A stretch of DNA of 64,000 nucleotides from Cesiribacter sp. SM1 (GCF_020178975.1 NZ_JAHXBU010000007.1:16176-80175); one strand, 5' to 3'; shown: positions 36,845 through 45,925, counted from the stretch's first letter. The notes: generated by a model not told the origin, from the sequence alone. Translations and numbers: made by a program.

Positions 36845-37285
36845 TTACTCTTTTTCCATCTCCTGGTAGGCCAGTGCAGCCTCCAGTTTCATCTGGTTGA
36901 TCATGTTGGCAAAACCATTGGAGCGCTGGCTTCCGATAAAGGTATTCATGCCAATATCCCTGATAAAGTAGAGATCGGCCCTGGCTATATCGCCAATCTT
37001 CTGCTCCGACAGCACCCGGATCAGCAGGGCTATCAGGCCTTTGGTAATGGCGGTATTGCTGTCGGCCTTGTATTTCAGGCGGTCTGCCGTGCGTTCAGAA
37101 ACCAGCCAAACCTTGCTCTGACAACCCTTGATCAGGTTGTTATCTACCTTATGCTCTTCTTCCAGTGCAGGCAGCTTTTCACCAAGGTCTATCAGGTATT
37201 CAAGCTTACCGTTACGGTCATCCTCAAATAACTCAAACTCCTCTATGATCTCGTCCTGTATGGTATTAATTGGTGCTTTTTCCAT
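36845..37285 (-). CDS. sufE: SufE sulfur acceptor
   Basis: 146 residues. It accepts persulfide sulfur from SufS and stimulates its activity. The acceptor cysteine lies in NLIKGCQSKVWLVSE. The LIDLGEKLPALEEEHK start region and IQDEIIEEFELF helix match SufE. It follows sufS by 26 bp. Confidence 0.95.
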   Translation of the reverse strand: MEKAPINTIQDEIIEEFELFEDDRNGKLEYLIDLGEKLPALEEEHKVDNNLIKGCQSKVWLVSERTADRLKYKADSNTAITKGLIALLIRVLSEQKIGDIARADLYFIRDIGMNTFIGSQRSNGFANMINQMKLEAALAYQEMEKE

Positions 37286-37311
37286 GCTTTATCCGCAATT
37301 CATGCGTGCTT

Positions 37312-38556
37312 CTAGCGCATTCTTTTTGCAATGTACTGCAGGCCTTCGGCCAGCAGGCCTACCTCTTCCAGTGTATTATAAACAGCAAAAGAGGCGCGGG
37401 CGGTTCCTTCTATGTTCAGGCGTTTCATCAGGGGCTGGGTGCAGTGGTGGCCGGTGCGTATGGCTATGCCACGGGCATCCAGCATCATGCCAACATCAAA
37501 TGGATGAACACCATCCAGAATGAAAGAGGCTACACTTACCTTTTCCCGGGCAGTACCCACCAGTCTCAAACCTGGCACTTCCTGCAATAGCTCATGTGCT
37601 TTCTGGAGCAATTGCTGCTCATGGGCGGCTATGTTTGCCTTGCCAACCGATTCCACCCACTCCAGGGCGTAGCGGAAAGCAACAATATCGCTGATGTTGG
37701 GTGTACCTGCCTCGAACTTAAATGGAATGTCGTTGTAGGTGGTTCCCTCAAAAGTAACCTCCTTAATCATTTCACCACCACCCTGGTAGGGCGGCATAGC
37801 CTCCAGCAGGCGGCGCTTTCCATAGAGGATACCAGTGCCGGTAGGCCCGTACACCTTGTGGCCCGACATCACATAAAAGTCAGCATCCAGTGCCTGAACA
37901 TCTACCTCCAGGTGAGAGGCTGCCTGGGCGCCATCGAGCAACACTACAGCGCCAACAGCATGGGCTTTCTGAATAATCTCTTTTACCGGGTTAACAGTAC
38001 CCAAAGCATTGGAAGCATGAACCACCGATACCAGCTTTGTTTTTTCGCTAAGGAGCTGCTCAAAGGCATCCATCTGCATTTCGCCGGCTTCGGTAACAGG
38101 TACTACCCGCAGGGTAGCACCTCTCTCCTGGCAAAGCATTTGCCAGGGTACAATATTGCTGTGGTGCTCCATGGCGGTAATGATGATCTCATCGCCGGCT
38201 TTTATATGGCTGCGGCCAAAGCTGCTTGCCACCAGGTTAATACCATCGGTACAACCTTTGGTAAAGATGATCTCCTGTGGTTCTGCTGCATTTACAAAAC
38301 GCTGGGCAGCCTTGCGGGTAGCTTCAAAAGCAGTGGTAGCACGCTCGGCAAGGGTATGTACCCCCCGGTGAATGTTGCTGTTAAAGCCTGTATAATAATC
38401 ATTGAGCGCATCCAGTACTACCTGTGGTTTTTGGGTAGTGGCAGCATTATCCATATACACCAGCTGGTGTTTGTTCACCTGCTGATGCAGCACCGGAAAC
38501 TGCGCCCGTATTTGTTCTATATCAAAAGTAGTAGTGGTAGCGGCTTCTGTTTTCAT
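37312..38556 (-). CDS. sufS: SufS cysteine desulfurase
   Basis: 414-residue PLP enzyme (class V aminotransferase fold) that mobilises sulfur from cysteine for Fe-S clusters. It has the PLP lysine in DFYVMSGHKVYGPTGTGILYG, TEMEHHSN-type ITAMEHHSNIVPW, and the catalytic cysteine in IAIRTGHHCTQPLMKR. Full length. Its start overlaps the sufD stop by 4 bp (ATGA), so translation is coupled. Confidence 0.96.
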   Translation of the reverse strand: MKTEAATTTTFDIEQIRAQFPVLHQQVNKHQLVYMDNAATTQKPQVVLDALNDYYTGFNSNIHRGVHTLAERATTAFEATRKAAQRFVNAAEPQEIIFTKGCTDGINLVASSFGRSHIKAGDEIIITAMEHHSNIVPWQMLCQERGATLRVVPVTEAGEMQMDAFEQLLSEKTKLVSVVHASNALGTVNPVKEIIQKAHAVGAVVLLDGAQAASHLEVDVQALDADFYVMSGHKVYGPTGTGILYGKRRLLEAMPPYQGGGEMIKEVTFEGTTYNDIPFKFEAGTPNISDIVAFRYALEWVESVGKANIAAHEQQLLQKAHELLQEVPGLRLVGTAREKVSVASFILDGVHPFDVGMMLDARGIAIRTGHHCTQPLMKRLNIEGTARASFAVYNTLEEVGLLAEGLQYIAKRMR

Positions 38557-39851
38557 AAGAATCTTGTTTCAAGCTTGTTGTTCACCAGCGCTAAAAAGTG
38601 CTGGCAAAGGGGCTCAATGTTTATGTGCTCGATGATATCGGCCGCAAAAGCATAGAGCAGCAGCGCCCTGGCTGCAGGCTCGTTTATACCACGCGAACGC
38701 AGGTAAAATACCTGCTCTTCGTCGAGTTGTCCGGTGGTGGCGCCATGTGAGCACTTTACATCATCGGCCCAAATCTCCAACTGCGGTTTGGTGTAGATAG
38801 TTGCATTTGGGGTGAGCAATATGTTTTTATTGCTCTGGAATGCATTTGTTTTCTGAGCAGCCTGCTGCACATAGATCTTACCATTGAACACGCCCGTAGA
38901 GCCATCGTCCATAATGCCCTTGTACAGTTCATTGCTGGTGCTGTTGGGCTGGCGGTGGTCCATCAGGGTATGGTTGTCTACATGTTGCTTGCCGTGCAGC
39001 ATGTACAGGCCGTACATATCGGTGTGGCAGCCGGAGCCATTTTGCGCTACATTCAGGTTATTGCGCACAATGCGGCCACCCAGGGTAAGTACGGTGCTGC
39101 TAAAGCGGCTGTTAGGCGCCTGCTGTACCTCGGTAGTATTTACCTGCAGTGCCAGATCGCTTTCGGTCTGCACCTTAAAGTAATCCAGCTGGGCACCATC
39201 GGCAACATCTACCTCTGTAAGTACATTCAGGAAGCTGGTGTTATCGCCAATAGAGTTATATACCTCCACCACGCTGGCCTGTGCATGGCGGCCAATGCTG
39301 ATGAAGTTACGGGGCATGGCGGCAGTTATACCTCCGCGGCTGTCTGACTGAAAGTGCAGCACCACCGGAAGGCCTACCACTGCTTTAGCCGGAATTTCGA
39401 TATAAGCACCTTCTTGCGAGAAGGCTGTATTCAGGGCAACAAAAGCGTCCTTTTCGGGCTGTGCCACTTTGCCAATCACATCTTCAGATACTTCTGACAG
39501 CGGGCGGATACGTATTTCGCTCTCCGGGCTGATGATGCTGCTGGCTTCGGGGCTGAAGTGGCCGTTGATAAAAACCAGGCGGTTAGCTTCCAGTCCTGAA
39601 AAGAAAAAGCTTTTGGCTTCTGCTTCTGAAAGGGTTGGCAGGGCCACTGCAAAACCATCGCTGAACTCTTTTTCAAGTGCTTTTACAATGGGAGTATAGC
39701 GATACTCCTCATGCTTGGGGTGGGGCAGGCCCAGGGTACCAAAAGCCTGTATACCCCGCTTACGCAACTCATTCAGGAACTTATTGGTACCCTCCTTAGC
39801 GCTAAGCTTATTTTGTATGCTTTGTGTAAACGTTTCGGTTTGCTGGTTCAT
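38553..39851 (-). CDS. sufD: SufD, Fe-S scaffold subunit
   Basis: 432-residue SufB paralogue of the SufBC2D scaffold. The C-terminal SUF core contains NNLNVAQNGSGCHTDMYGLYML, VDNHTLMDHRQPNSTSNELYKG, VFNGKIYVQQAAQKTNAFQSNKN and DDVKCSHGATTGQLDEEQVFYLRSRGI. The N-terminal third is variable, as usual. About 100 bp downstream of sufC, with tandem hairpins between them. Confidence 0.95.
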   Translation of the reverse strand: MNQQTETFTQSIQNKLSAKEGTNKFLNELRKRGIQAFGTLGLPHPKHEEYRYTPIVKALEKEFSDGFAVALPTLSEAEAKSFFFSGLEANRLVFINGHFSPEASSIISPESEIRIRPLSEVSEDVIGKVAQPEKDAFVALNTAFSQEGAYIEIPAKAVVGLPVVLHFQSDSRGGITAAMPRNFISIGRHAQASVVEVYNSIGDNTSFLNVLTEVDVADGAQLDYFKVQTESDLALQVNTTEVQQAPNSRFSSTVLTLGGRIVRNNLNVAQNGSGCHTDMYGLYMLHGKQHVDNHTLMDHRQPNSTSNELYKGIMDDGSTGVFNGKIYVQQAAQKTNAFQSNKNILLTPNATIYTKPQLEIWADDVKCSHGATTGQLDEEQVFYLRSRGINEPAARALLLYAFAADIIEHINIEPLCQHFLALVNNKLETRFL

Positions 39852-39919
39852 GATTAATTAGAACAGGTGAACAAAAGAGATAAAGCGAAAGCTACAAGAG
39901 CCTTAAACTCTTGCTTTTA

Positions 39920-39963
39920 CCGGTACTTTGAGCACCGGCTTTTACCGGTGCTTTAGGCACCGG
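39920..39963 (-). repeat. Two tandem near-identical hairpins between sufC and sufD
   Basis: On the minus strand, CCGGTGC-CTAAA-GCACCGG is followed closely by CCGGTGC-TCAAA-GTACCGG, each trailed by TAAAAGC. The first hairpin contains the sufC stop codon (TAA in its loop). The pair may stabilise the 3' end of the upstream sufBC message or slow ribosomes and polymerase before sufD. Confidence 0.6.
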
Positions 39964-40714
39964 CTTCTACTTCGGCTTTAATCCAGTCGTAGCCTTTTTC
40001 TTCAAGCTCCATGGCCAGTTCTTTGGTGCCTGTTTTAACAATGCGGCCTTTGTAGAGCACATGCACGTAATCTGGTACTATATAATCCAGCAGGCGCTGG
40101 TAGTGTGTTACCACAATCACTGCATTGTCTTTGCTGCGCAGCTTGTTTACGCCATTGGCAACAATACGAAGGGCATCAATATCCAGGCCCGAATCGGTTT
40201 CGTCCAGTATTGCCAGCTGTGGTTCCAGCATGGCCATCTGGAAAATTTCATTTCTTTTTTTCTCGCCACCGGAGAAGCCTTCGTTCAGCGAACGGTTCAG
40301 CAGGCTCTGGCTCATTTCTACCAGTTTCATTTTTTCCTTCATGATCTTGAGGAAAGAAACGGCATCCAGTGGCTCAAGCCCCCGGTGTTCGCGTACCTGG
40401 TTAACAGCAGTTTTAAGGAAGTTAGTGGTGCTTACGCCAGGAATCTCTACGGGGTACTGGAATGCCAGGAACACCCCTTCGCGGGCACGATCTTCGGGTG
40501 CCATGTCTAGCAGATCTTTGCCATTGAAGGTGGCAGAACCACCGGTTACTTCAAATTCTTCGCGTCCGGCAAGCACAGAGGCCAGGGTGCTTTTGCCACT
40601 ACCGTTTGGGCCCATAATGGCATGTATTTCGCCGGCTTTTACTTCAAGGTTAATGCCTTTAAGGATTTCTTTGCCGTCGATGGTGGCCTGCAGGTTATTT
40701 ATGTTGAGTAACAT
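39953..40714 (-). CDS. sufC: SufC, Fe-S assembly ATPase
   Basis: 253-residue ABC-type ATPase that drives the SufBC2D scaffold. Walker A GPNGSGKST (about 35-43), Q-loop FLAFQYPVEIPGV, signature GFSGGEKKRNEIFQM, and Walker B LAILDETDSGLDIDAL with the SufC-specific DSGLD. Its stop codon is inside a hairpin. 185 bp downstream of sufB. Confidence 0.97.
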   Translation of the reverse strand: MLLNINNLQATIDGKEILKGINLEVKAGEIHAIMGPNGSGKSTLASVLAGREEFEVTGGSATFNGKDLLDMAPEDRAREGVFLAFQYPVEIPGVSTTNFLKTAVNQVREHRGLEPLDAVSFLKIMKEKMKLVEMSQSLLNRSLNEGFSGGEKKRNEIFQMAMLEPQLAILDETDSGLDIDALRIVANGVNKLRSKDNAVIVVTHYQRLLDYIVPDYVHVLYKGRIVKTGTKELAMELEEKGYDWIKAEVEAGA

Positions 40715-40847
40715 ATTATTTGTAGGAATGTGCGTTTAAAAACAGCTTATTCTTTGGTTGATATAGAGCTCAGTCTGATGGTCTGAAAAAAAGAGAAGTC
40801 GGAATACTTTATTTTGTTTTCTGTAAAAGCCAGGGTCTATAAAAATA

Positions 40848-40880
40848 GGAACCATGCACACTGGCAGCATGCATGGTTCC
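40848..40880 (-). terminator. Hairpin between sufB and sufC (partial terminator or processing site)
   Basis: 11-bp perfect stem GGAACCATGCA/TGCATGGTTCC with an 11-nt loop. On the minus strand it is followed by TATTTTTATAG. It lies 20 bp after the sufB stop, inside the suf gene series. It could set a higher level of sufB relative to the downstream genes. Confidence 0.55.
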
Positions 40881-40899
40881 GTGTAAGGCTTTTTATGGT

Positions 40900-42345
40900 T
40901 TAGCCTACGCTGCCTTCCAGCGTTAGCGCCAACAGCTTTTGTGCCTCCACGGCAAACTCCATGGGTAGCTGATTCAGTACTTCTTTGGCATAGCCATTAA
41001 CAATAAGGGCTACGGCATCTTCGGTATCGATACCCCGCTGGTTGCAGTAGAAGATCTGGTCTTCGCCAATCTTAGAGGTGGTAGCCTCATGTTCTACTTT
41101 AGCCGTTGGGTTTTCCACTTCAATATAAGGGAAGGTATGCGCACCGCATTTATCTCCCATCAGCAGTGAATCACACTGGCTGAAGTTACGGGCACCTTCT
41201 GCACGCTTCATAATCTGTACCAGTCCGCGGTAGCTGTTCTGGCTCCTTCCGGCAGAGATACCTTTGCTCACAATGCGGCTCTTGGTGTTTTTGCCGATGT
41301 GGATCATTTTGGTACCGGTATCGGCCTGCTGGTAATTATTGGTTACCGCTACGGAGTAAAACTCGCCAACAGAATGGTCGCCTTTCAGAATACAGCTTGG
41401 GTACTTCCAGGTAACGGCAGAGCCGGTTTCTACCTGGGTCCAGCTGATCTTGGCATAGTCGCCGGCGCAGATGCCGCGTTTGGTTACAAAGTTATAAATA
41501 CCACCCTTGCCATTTTTATCGCCGGGGTACCAGTTTTGTACGGTAGAGTATTTTACCTCTGCGCTTTTAGCAGCATAAATTTCTACTACGGCTGCGTGTA
41601 GCTGGTTTTCATCGCGCTGCGGTGCAGTACAGCCTTCCAGATAGCTTACATAGCTTCCTTCGTCGGCCACAATAAGGGTACGTTCAAACTGGCCGGTATT
41701 GGCAGCATTGATACGGAAGTAAGTGCTAAGTTCCATAGGGCAGCGTACGCCTTTTGGAATATAGCAGAAAGAGCCATCCGAGAACACAGCCGAGTTAAGG
41801 GCTGCGTAGTAATTATCGTTGGCAGGCACTACAGTGCCCAGGTACTTGCGTACAAGCTCAGGGTGTTCTTTAACGGCTTCGCTGAAGCTCATAAAGATGA
41901 TACCAAGCTCGCCCAGCTTTGCTTTAAAGGTGGTGGCTACAGATACAGAGTCAATTACCGCATCTACGGCTACACCGGTCAGGCGTTTCTGTTCTTCCAG
42001 GGAAATACCCAGCCTTTTAAAAGTATCCAGCAGTTCAGGATCTATCTCGTCGAGGCTCTTGGCAGTAGCCTTTTTCTTTGGGGCCGAAAAATAGATGATG
42101 TCCTGAAAGTCTACCTTAGGGTATCTCACGTTAGGCCACTTTGGTTCCTTCATGGTGAGCCACTGGCGGTAAGCCTTCAGGCGCCATTCCAGCAACCACT
42201 CGGGTTCCTCTTTTTTAGCTGAAATAAAGCGGACAATATCTTCGCTCAGTCCTTTAGGAGCTGACTCGTTTTCTATCTTGGTCTCCCAACCCCACTTGTA
42301 TTCCGAGTTGGTGATCGACTCGAGAATATCGGTGTCTTTAGCCAT
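40900..42345 (-). CDS. sufB: SufB, Fe-S scaffold subunit
   Basis: 481 residues. The main scaffold subunit on which the nascent cluster is built. Typical segments: [91 protein letters not shown] and [22 protein letters not shown]. Full length. First gene of the suf series. A TACATTTG box lies about 36 bp upstream. The preceding Lrp gene is on the same strand but 207 bp away. Confidence 0.97.
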   Translation of the reverse strand: MAKDTDILESITNSEYKWGWETKIENESAPKGLSEDIVRFISAKKEEPEWLLEWRLKAYRQWLTMKEPKWPNVRYPKVDFQDIIYFSAPKKKATAKSLDEIDPELLDTFKRLGISLEEQKRLTGVAVDAVIDSVSVATTFKAKLGELGIIFMSFSEAVKEHPELVRKYLGTVVPANDNYYAALNSAVFSDGSFCYIPKGVRCPMELSTYFRINAANTGQFERTLIVADEGSYVSYLEGCTAPQRDENQLHAAVVEIYAAKSAEVKYSTVQNWYPGDKNGKGGIYNFVTKRGICAGDYAKISWTQVETGSAVTWKYPSCILKGDHSVGEFYSVAVTNNYQQADTGTKMIHIGKNTKSRIVSKGISAGRSQNSYRGLVQIMKRAEGARNFSQCDSLLMGDKCGAHTFPYIEVENPTAKVEHEATTSKIGEDQIFYCNQRGIDTEDAVALIVNGYAKEVLNQLPMEFAVEAQKLLALTLEGSVG

Positions 42346-42380
42346 AAATGGTGTTGTTTGGAATTGTTCTAAATTAGTTA

Positions 42381-42388
42381 CAAATGTA
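42381..42388 (-). promoter_or_regulatory. Candidate -7 box of the suf operon
   Basis: On the minus strand TACATTTG matches the Bacteroidetes -7 consensus TAnnTTTG exactly, 36-43 bp upstream of the sufB start codon. No good -33 TTTG element is seen at the expected distance, so confidence is limited. Confidence 0.35.
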
Positions 42389-42552
42389 TAACAGAATTCC
42401 CAATTTTATGTTCCTCTAACTCCTTTTATTTAGCCGGAAAGGCTCAAAAAATTGATTTTCAGCCATTTAAAATTTGGGGTAGAGGCCCTTGCCGTAGCAT
42501 TTTCAATTGCTATAGCAGTATAGAAAAATTCTATATAAAATGCTCCCTTTGG

Positions 42553-43029
42553 CTACTGCAGCAGCTGGTCCAGCTGTATGGTTCGCTGTACTCTTTCTTC
42601 AAGGGAAATTATGCTTTCTGTTCTTTCCACGCCATCGATGGTTTGAATCTTATCGTGTAGCACCTGCCGTAGGTGATTGGTGTCGCGGCAGTAAATACGC
42701 ACAAACATACTATAAGGTCCGGTAGTGTAATTCAGGCTCACTACTTCGGGGATCTTTTCCAGCTTGGCGGCAACATCATCATAAAAAGAGCTTTTCTGCA
42801 GAAAGATGCCCAGGAAAGCTGTAATGTCAAAACCCAGTTTGCCATAGTCGATCTTAAGGGTTGCACCTTGTACAACGCCCATTTCTTCAAGCTTGCGCAT
42901 GCGCACATGCACGGTACCACCTGATACAAAGACCTTTTTAGCTATTTCAGTATAGGGAATTTTAGCGTCTTCGGAGAGTAAAGCCAATATCTTCAGATCT
43001 ATACTATCAATCTCATAATTTTTAGACAT
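42553..43029 (-). CDS. Lrp/AsnC family transcriptional regulator
   Basis: 158 residues. An N-terminal winged helix-turn-helix (DSIDLKILALLSEDAKIPYTEIAKKVFVSGGTVHVRMRKLEEMGVVQG, about 6-55) is followed by an RAM/AsnC ligand-binding domain (about 65-150) with AFLGIFLQKSSFYDDVAAKLEKIPEVV. The effector amino acid is unknown. Next to it, and divergent, is the tRNA-like RNA gene; a dyad at 43153-43176 lies in their shared upstream region. Confidence 0.9.
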   Translation of the reverse strand: MSKNYEIDSIDLKILALLSEDAKIPYTEIAKKVFVSGGTVHVRMRKLEEMGVVQGATLKIDYGKLGFDITAFLGIFLQKSSFYDDVAAKLEKIPEVVSLNYTTGPYSMFVRIYCRDTNHLRQVLHDKIQTIDGVERTESIISLEERVQRTIQLDQLLQ

Positions 43030-43152
43030 ATCTCGGCGAGTGTTTTAATTCATTTATAACAGACGATGTGTAAAAATAAAAAGATTGTAATAATTCAGAA
43101 ATATTTTTAACTAATTTTTATTAATCGCGTAATTTTTAATAGTTTTACATCA

Positions 43153-43176
43153 GTGAATGACACGAAAAACATTCAC
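43153..43176. promoter_or_regulatory. Perfect dyad upstream of the tRNA-like RNA
   Basis: GTGAATG-N10-CATTCAC, 7-bp perfect arms, centred about 20 bp before the 5' end of the tRNA-like element and 135 bp upstream of the Lrp gene. It could be an operator for the neighbouring regulator or part of a leader. A TAGTTTTA at 43140 is a weak -7-like box just before it. Confidence 0.35.
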
Positions 43177-43185
43177 AACCGATAC

Positions 43186-43308
43186 TGTAAGGTGATGAAA
43201 CTGGCAGACATGCCCTCCGGTCTCGAGGGTGGAGGAAAGGGATAAATCATTAGTACCACGGTACTTTTGCCTAACCGCTCCGTGGAGGTTCGACTCCTTC
43301 CCTTACAG
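43186..43308 (+). ncRNA. Leucine-type tRNA-like RNA with non-canonical anticodon loop
   Basis: Cloverleaf elements in order: acceptor TGTAAGG/CCTTACA (7 bp), T8-G9, D arm ATG/CAT with AAACTGGCAGA (A14, G18-G19 present), stem CCCTC/GAGGG with loop CGGTCTC, and T arm GGAGG-TTCGACT-CCTTC with canonical T54-T55-C56-A58, then discriminator G. D-arm layout and overall plan are of the class II leucine type. Two things are wrong for a decoding tRNA: base 33 is G instead of U, leaving GTC at 34-36, and the variable region is about 54 nt (normally 10-20). That region can pair GGAG/CTCC at its base and AGTACC/GGTACT inside. A strong terminator follows, so it is a discrete transcript. Possibly a divergent or intron-like tRNA, or a tRNA-derived regulatory RNA. 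Confidence 0.6.
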
Positions 43309-43330
43309 CTTAGAAAGATGGTTAACAATC

Positions 43331-43366
43331 AAAAGCCTGTCCTGTTCTCGGGGCAGGCTTTTTTGT
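43331..43366 (+). terminator. Terminator of the tRNA-like RNA
   Basis: 12-bp stem AAAAGCCTGTCC with GGGGCAGGCTTTT (one T-G wobble), followed by a T run, 22 bp after the tRNA-like element. Confidence 0.85.
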
Positions 43367-43498
43367 TTTAAGGCTTTTTTAGCGAGTGTGTTATTTTTTG
43401 AAGGTACCGTGTAACACAAAAGTTTTAGACGAGTTATTAGTTTAAATCGTTTGAAAACGTATTTTTACAAGTGAACGTCAAAAATTCCCGACTCTATT

Positions 43499-45178
43499 AT
43501 GGCCACTTTCCCCTGGTTTAAAAAATATCCCAAAGTAGTATCACAGACAGTTAATCCGGATCAGTTTCCTCATATACCGGCAATGTTGGAACATGCCTTT
43601 AAACAGCATGCCGGGCGTACAGCCTACATCAATATGGGCAAGGCGATGACCTTCAGGGAGGTAGATGAGCTTTCAAAAGCATTTGCTGCCTACCTGCAGA
43701 ACCGTCTGAACCTGCAGCAGGGTGATCGTATTGCTATTCAGATGCCAAACTGCCTGCAGTATTCTGTGGCCCTTTACGGGGCGCTTCGTGCAGGGTTGAT
43801 CGTGGTGAACACCAATCCCTTATATACACCCCGTGAAATGAAGCACCAGTTTAACGATGCAGGGGTTAAGGCGGTGCTTGTTATCAACATGTTTGCTCAT
43901 AACCTGCAGAAAATACTGCCGGAAACCGGGATCAAGCATGTTATGATAACGGGCCTGGGAGATATGATAGGCGGAATTAAAGGTTGGGTAGTTAATTTTG
44001 TTGTAAAGAAGATTAAGAAGATGGTGCCTGCCTATGATTTACCCCAGGCAGTACAGTTTAATGATATCCTGTCTGAAGGCAGAAAGCTTAGCTTTAAAGC
44101 ACCAGACATCAAACCTGATGATATAGCATTTCTGCAGTATACGGGTGGCACTACAGGGGTAGCCAAAGGTGCCATGTTAACCCATCGGAATATGGTGGCC
44201 CATACCATTCAGGTGCACGAATGGTTTCAGCCCATGCTGGAAAAGGGCAAGCAGGAGTATATGGTAACGGCAATTCCGCTCTACCACATTTTTGCACTTG
44301 CGGTGAACGGTATTTTCATGACTTACATCGGTGCAAGATGCCTGCTCATTACTAACCCGCGTGATATGAAGGCTTTTATCAAAGACCTTAAACGGGAGCC
44401 AATTACCATGATCACGGGCGTAAACACCCTGTACAATGGGCTGCTCAACCAGCCCGATTTTGCGGGTGTGGATTTCAGTAAACTTAAGGCGTCGATTGGT
44501 GGAGGTATGGCAGTTCAGAAGGCTGTTGCAGAGCGCTGGAAAGAATTAACCGGGGTGGCGCTGGTAGAGGGCTATGGCCTAAGCGAAACCTCTCCGGTAC
44601 TTTGTGTGAACCCGCTGGATGGAACAGAACGCCCGGGAACCATTGGCGTGCCAATACCAAATACTGAAGTAGGCATTTTTGATGAAGCAGGCAATAAACT
44701 GCCTGCCGGAGAGCCCGGAGAGGTTTGTGCAAGGGGGCCGCAGGTGATGAAAGGCTACTGGAACAGGGAGGATGAAACACGTAAGGTGTTTATGGATGAC
44801 TGGTTCAAGACGGGGGATATTGGCATCATGGAGCCAGATGGCTTCTTCAGGATCGTAGATCGTAAGAAGGATATGATCAATGTATCGGGCTTTAATGTAT
44901 ACCCGAACGAAATAGAAGATGTAATTGCCATGCACCCCAAAGTACTTGAAGTTGCAGCCATTGGTGTTCCCGACTCCAGAACTACCGAAACTGTTAAAGT
45001 GTGCGTGGTAAAAAAAGACAGCAGTTTAACGGAAGAGGAACTGATTGCATACTGCCGCCAGAATCTTACCAATTATAAGTTACCGAGGATTGTTGAATTC
45101 AGGGATGAGCTTCCTAAATCCAATGTGGGTAAAATAATCAGGAGAATGCTGCGGGAAGAAACAAATGTACAAGCATAG
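43499..45178 (+). CDS. fadD: Long-chain fatty acid-CoA ligase
   Basis: 559-residue AMP-forming ligase that activates fatty acids for beta-oxidation or lipid synthesis. AMP-binding motif YTGGTTGVAKGAMLTH (about 217-232), the A5 motif GYGLSETSP, the A7-A8 region DDWFKTGDIG...DRKKDMINVSGFNVYPNEIED, and the catalytic lysine in LPKSNVGKIIRR. Full length. Monocistronic, with its own terminator. Substrate chain length inferred from the FadD-like profile, not proven. Confidence 0.93.
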   Translation: MATFPWFKKYPKVVSQTVNPDQFPHIPAMLEHAFKQHAGRTAYINMGKAMTFREVDELSKAFAAYLQNRLNLQQGDRIAIQMPNCLQYSVALYGALRAGLIVVNTNPLYTPREMKHQFNDAGVKAVLVINMFAHNLQKILPETGIKHVMITGLGDMIGGIKGWVVNFVVKKIKKMVPAYDLPQAVQFNDILSEGRKLSFKAPDIKPDDIAFLQYTGGTTGVAKGAMLTHRNMVAHTIQVHEWFQPMLEKGKQEYMVTAIPLYHIFALAVNGIFMTYIGARCLLITNPRDMKAFIKDLKREPITMITGVNTLYNGLLNQPDFAGVDFSKLKASIGGGMAVQKAVAERWKELTGVALVEGYGLSETSPVLCVNPLDGTERPGTIGVPIPNTEVGIFDEAGNKLPAGEPGEVCARGPQVMKGYWNREDETRKVFMDDWFKTGDIGIMEPDGFFRIVDRKKDMINVSGFNVYPNEIEDVIAMHPKVLEVAAIGVPDSRTTETVKVCVVKKDSSLTEEELIAYCRQNLTNYKLPRIVEFRDELPKSNVGKIIRRMLREETNVQA

Positions 45179-45195
45179 CAGTACAATAAGAATAG

Positions 45196-45219
45196 AGCCG
45201 GCCAGCAGCCGGCTTTTTT
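45196..45219 (+). terminator. Terminator of fadD
   Basis: 7-bp GC-rich stem AGCCGGC/GCCGGCT with loop CAGCA and a T6 tail, 18 bp after the fadD stop. Confidence 0.88.
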
Positions 45220-45394
45220 ATGTTCGGGCAATTAGTAAAGCAAGGGCTGGCAACTGCTGTTTAATTCAGATCAGCACAAATTAGGTGATAACAGAAATCA
45301 GCAGGTAACACAAGCAAAGCTGTGCACATAAACAATTGCTTGTATAGCAGCGTTAAACTATAGGTGAATACTTTTAACTAAAACCCTATTTTTT

Positions 45395-45892
45395 ATGGAA
45401 AGCTACTTGCAGACAAAAACCGTTCAGGATCTGATTAAAAAGATCGAAAATATAGAAATCTGTATGTTCAGTACAGTAGAAGCCGACGGCAGCATTGCCA
45501 GCAGGCCTATGTCGACCAGGCAGATTGAACCGGATGGTACCCTCTGGTTTTACACCAACGAGCACTCACTTAAGGCCGATGAAGTAAGGCAGTATGACCA
45601 TGTAAACCTCGCGTATGCTGATATCGGCAACCAGCTGTACGTATCAGTATCAGGTACTGGCGAGCTGGTAACTGACCGTGCAATGGTGCAGAAACTGTGG
45701 AGCCCTGTATTGCAGGCATGGTTTCCGCGTGGCCTCGAAGATCCGGACCTGGCGCTCATTAGGGTAATACCACATGCTGCCGAATACTGGAATGCATCAT
45801 CGAACAAAATGCAGCAGATCTTCAAAATTGCCCAGGCCATTATGAAGGGTAAGCAGTATCAGGGCGGTGAGCACGGTAAGATCATGATGTAA
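45395..45892 (+). CDS. Pyridoxamine 5'-phosphate oxidase-like general stress protein
   Basis: 165 residues with the split-barrel FMN-binding fold: ICMFSTVEADGSIASRPMSTRQIEPDGTLWFYTNEHSLKADEVRQYDHVNLAYAD. This matches the general stress protein 26 group rather than true PdxH. Cytosolic. Known members bind flavin or F420-type cofactors, but the substrate is unknown. Monocistronic: preceded by about 175 bp of non-coding sequence and followed by a strong terminator. Confidence 0.88.
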   Translation: MESYLQTKTVQDLIKKIENIEICMFSTVEADGSIASRPMSTRQIEPDGTLWFYTNEHSLKADEVRQYDHVNLAYADIGNQLYVSVSGTGELVTDRAMVQKLWSPVLQAWFPRGLEDPDLALIRVIPHAAEYWNASSNKMQQIFKIAQAIMKGKQYQGGEHGKIMM

Positions 45893-45925
45893 GTGATCAT
45901 CCTCTTTCTCTTTCATAAGAAACAT

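Noticed and set aside
37594..38655. Long plus-strand frame (353 codons) opposite sufS
   Set aside because: Antisense shadow of the well-supported sufS gene. No domain features.
43186..43308. Group I intron in a leucine tRNA gene
   Set aside because: The extra segment is only about 50 nt and lies after, not within, the anticodon stem-loop. Group I introns are several times longer.
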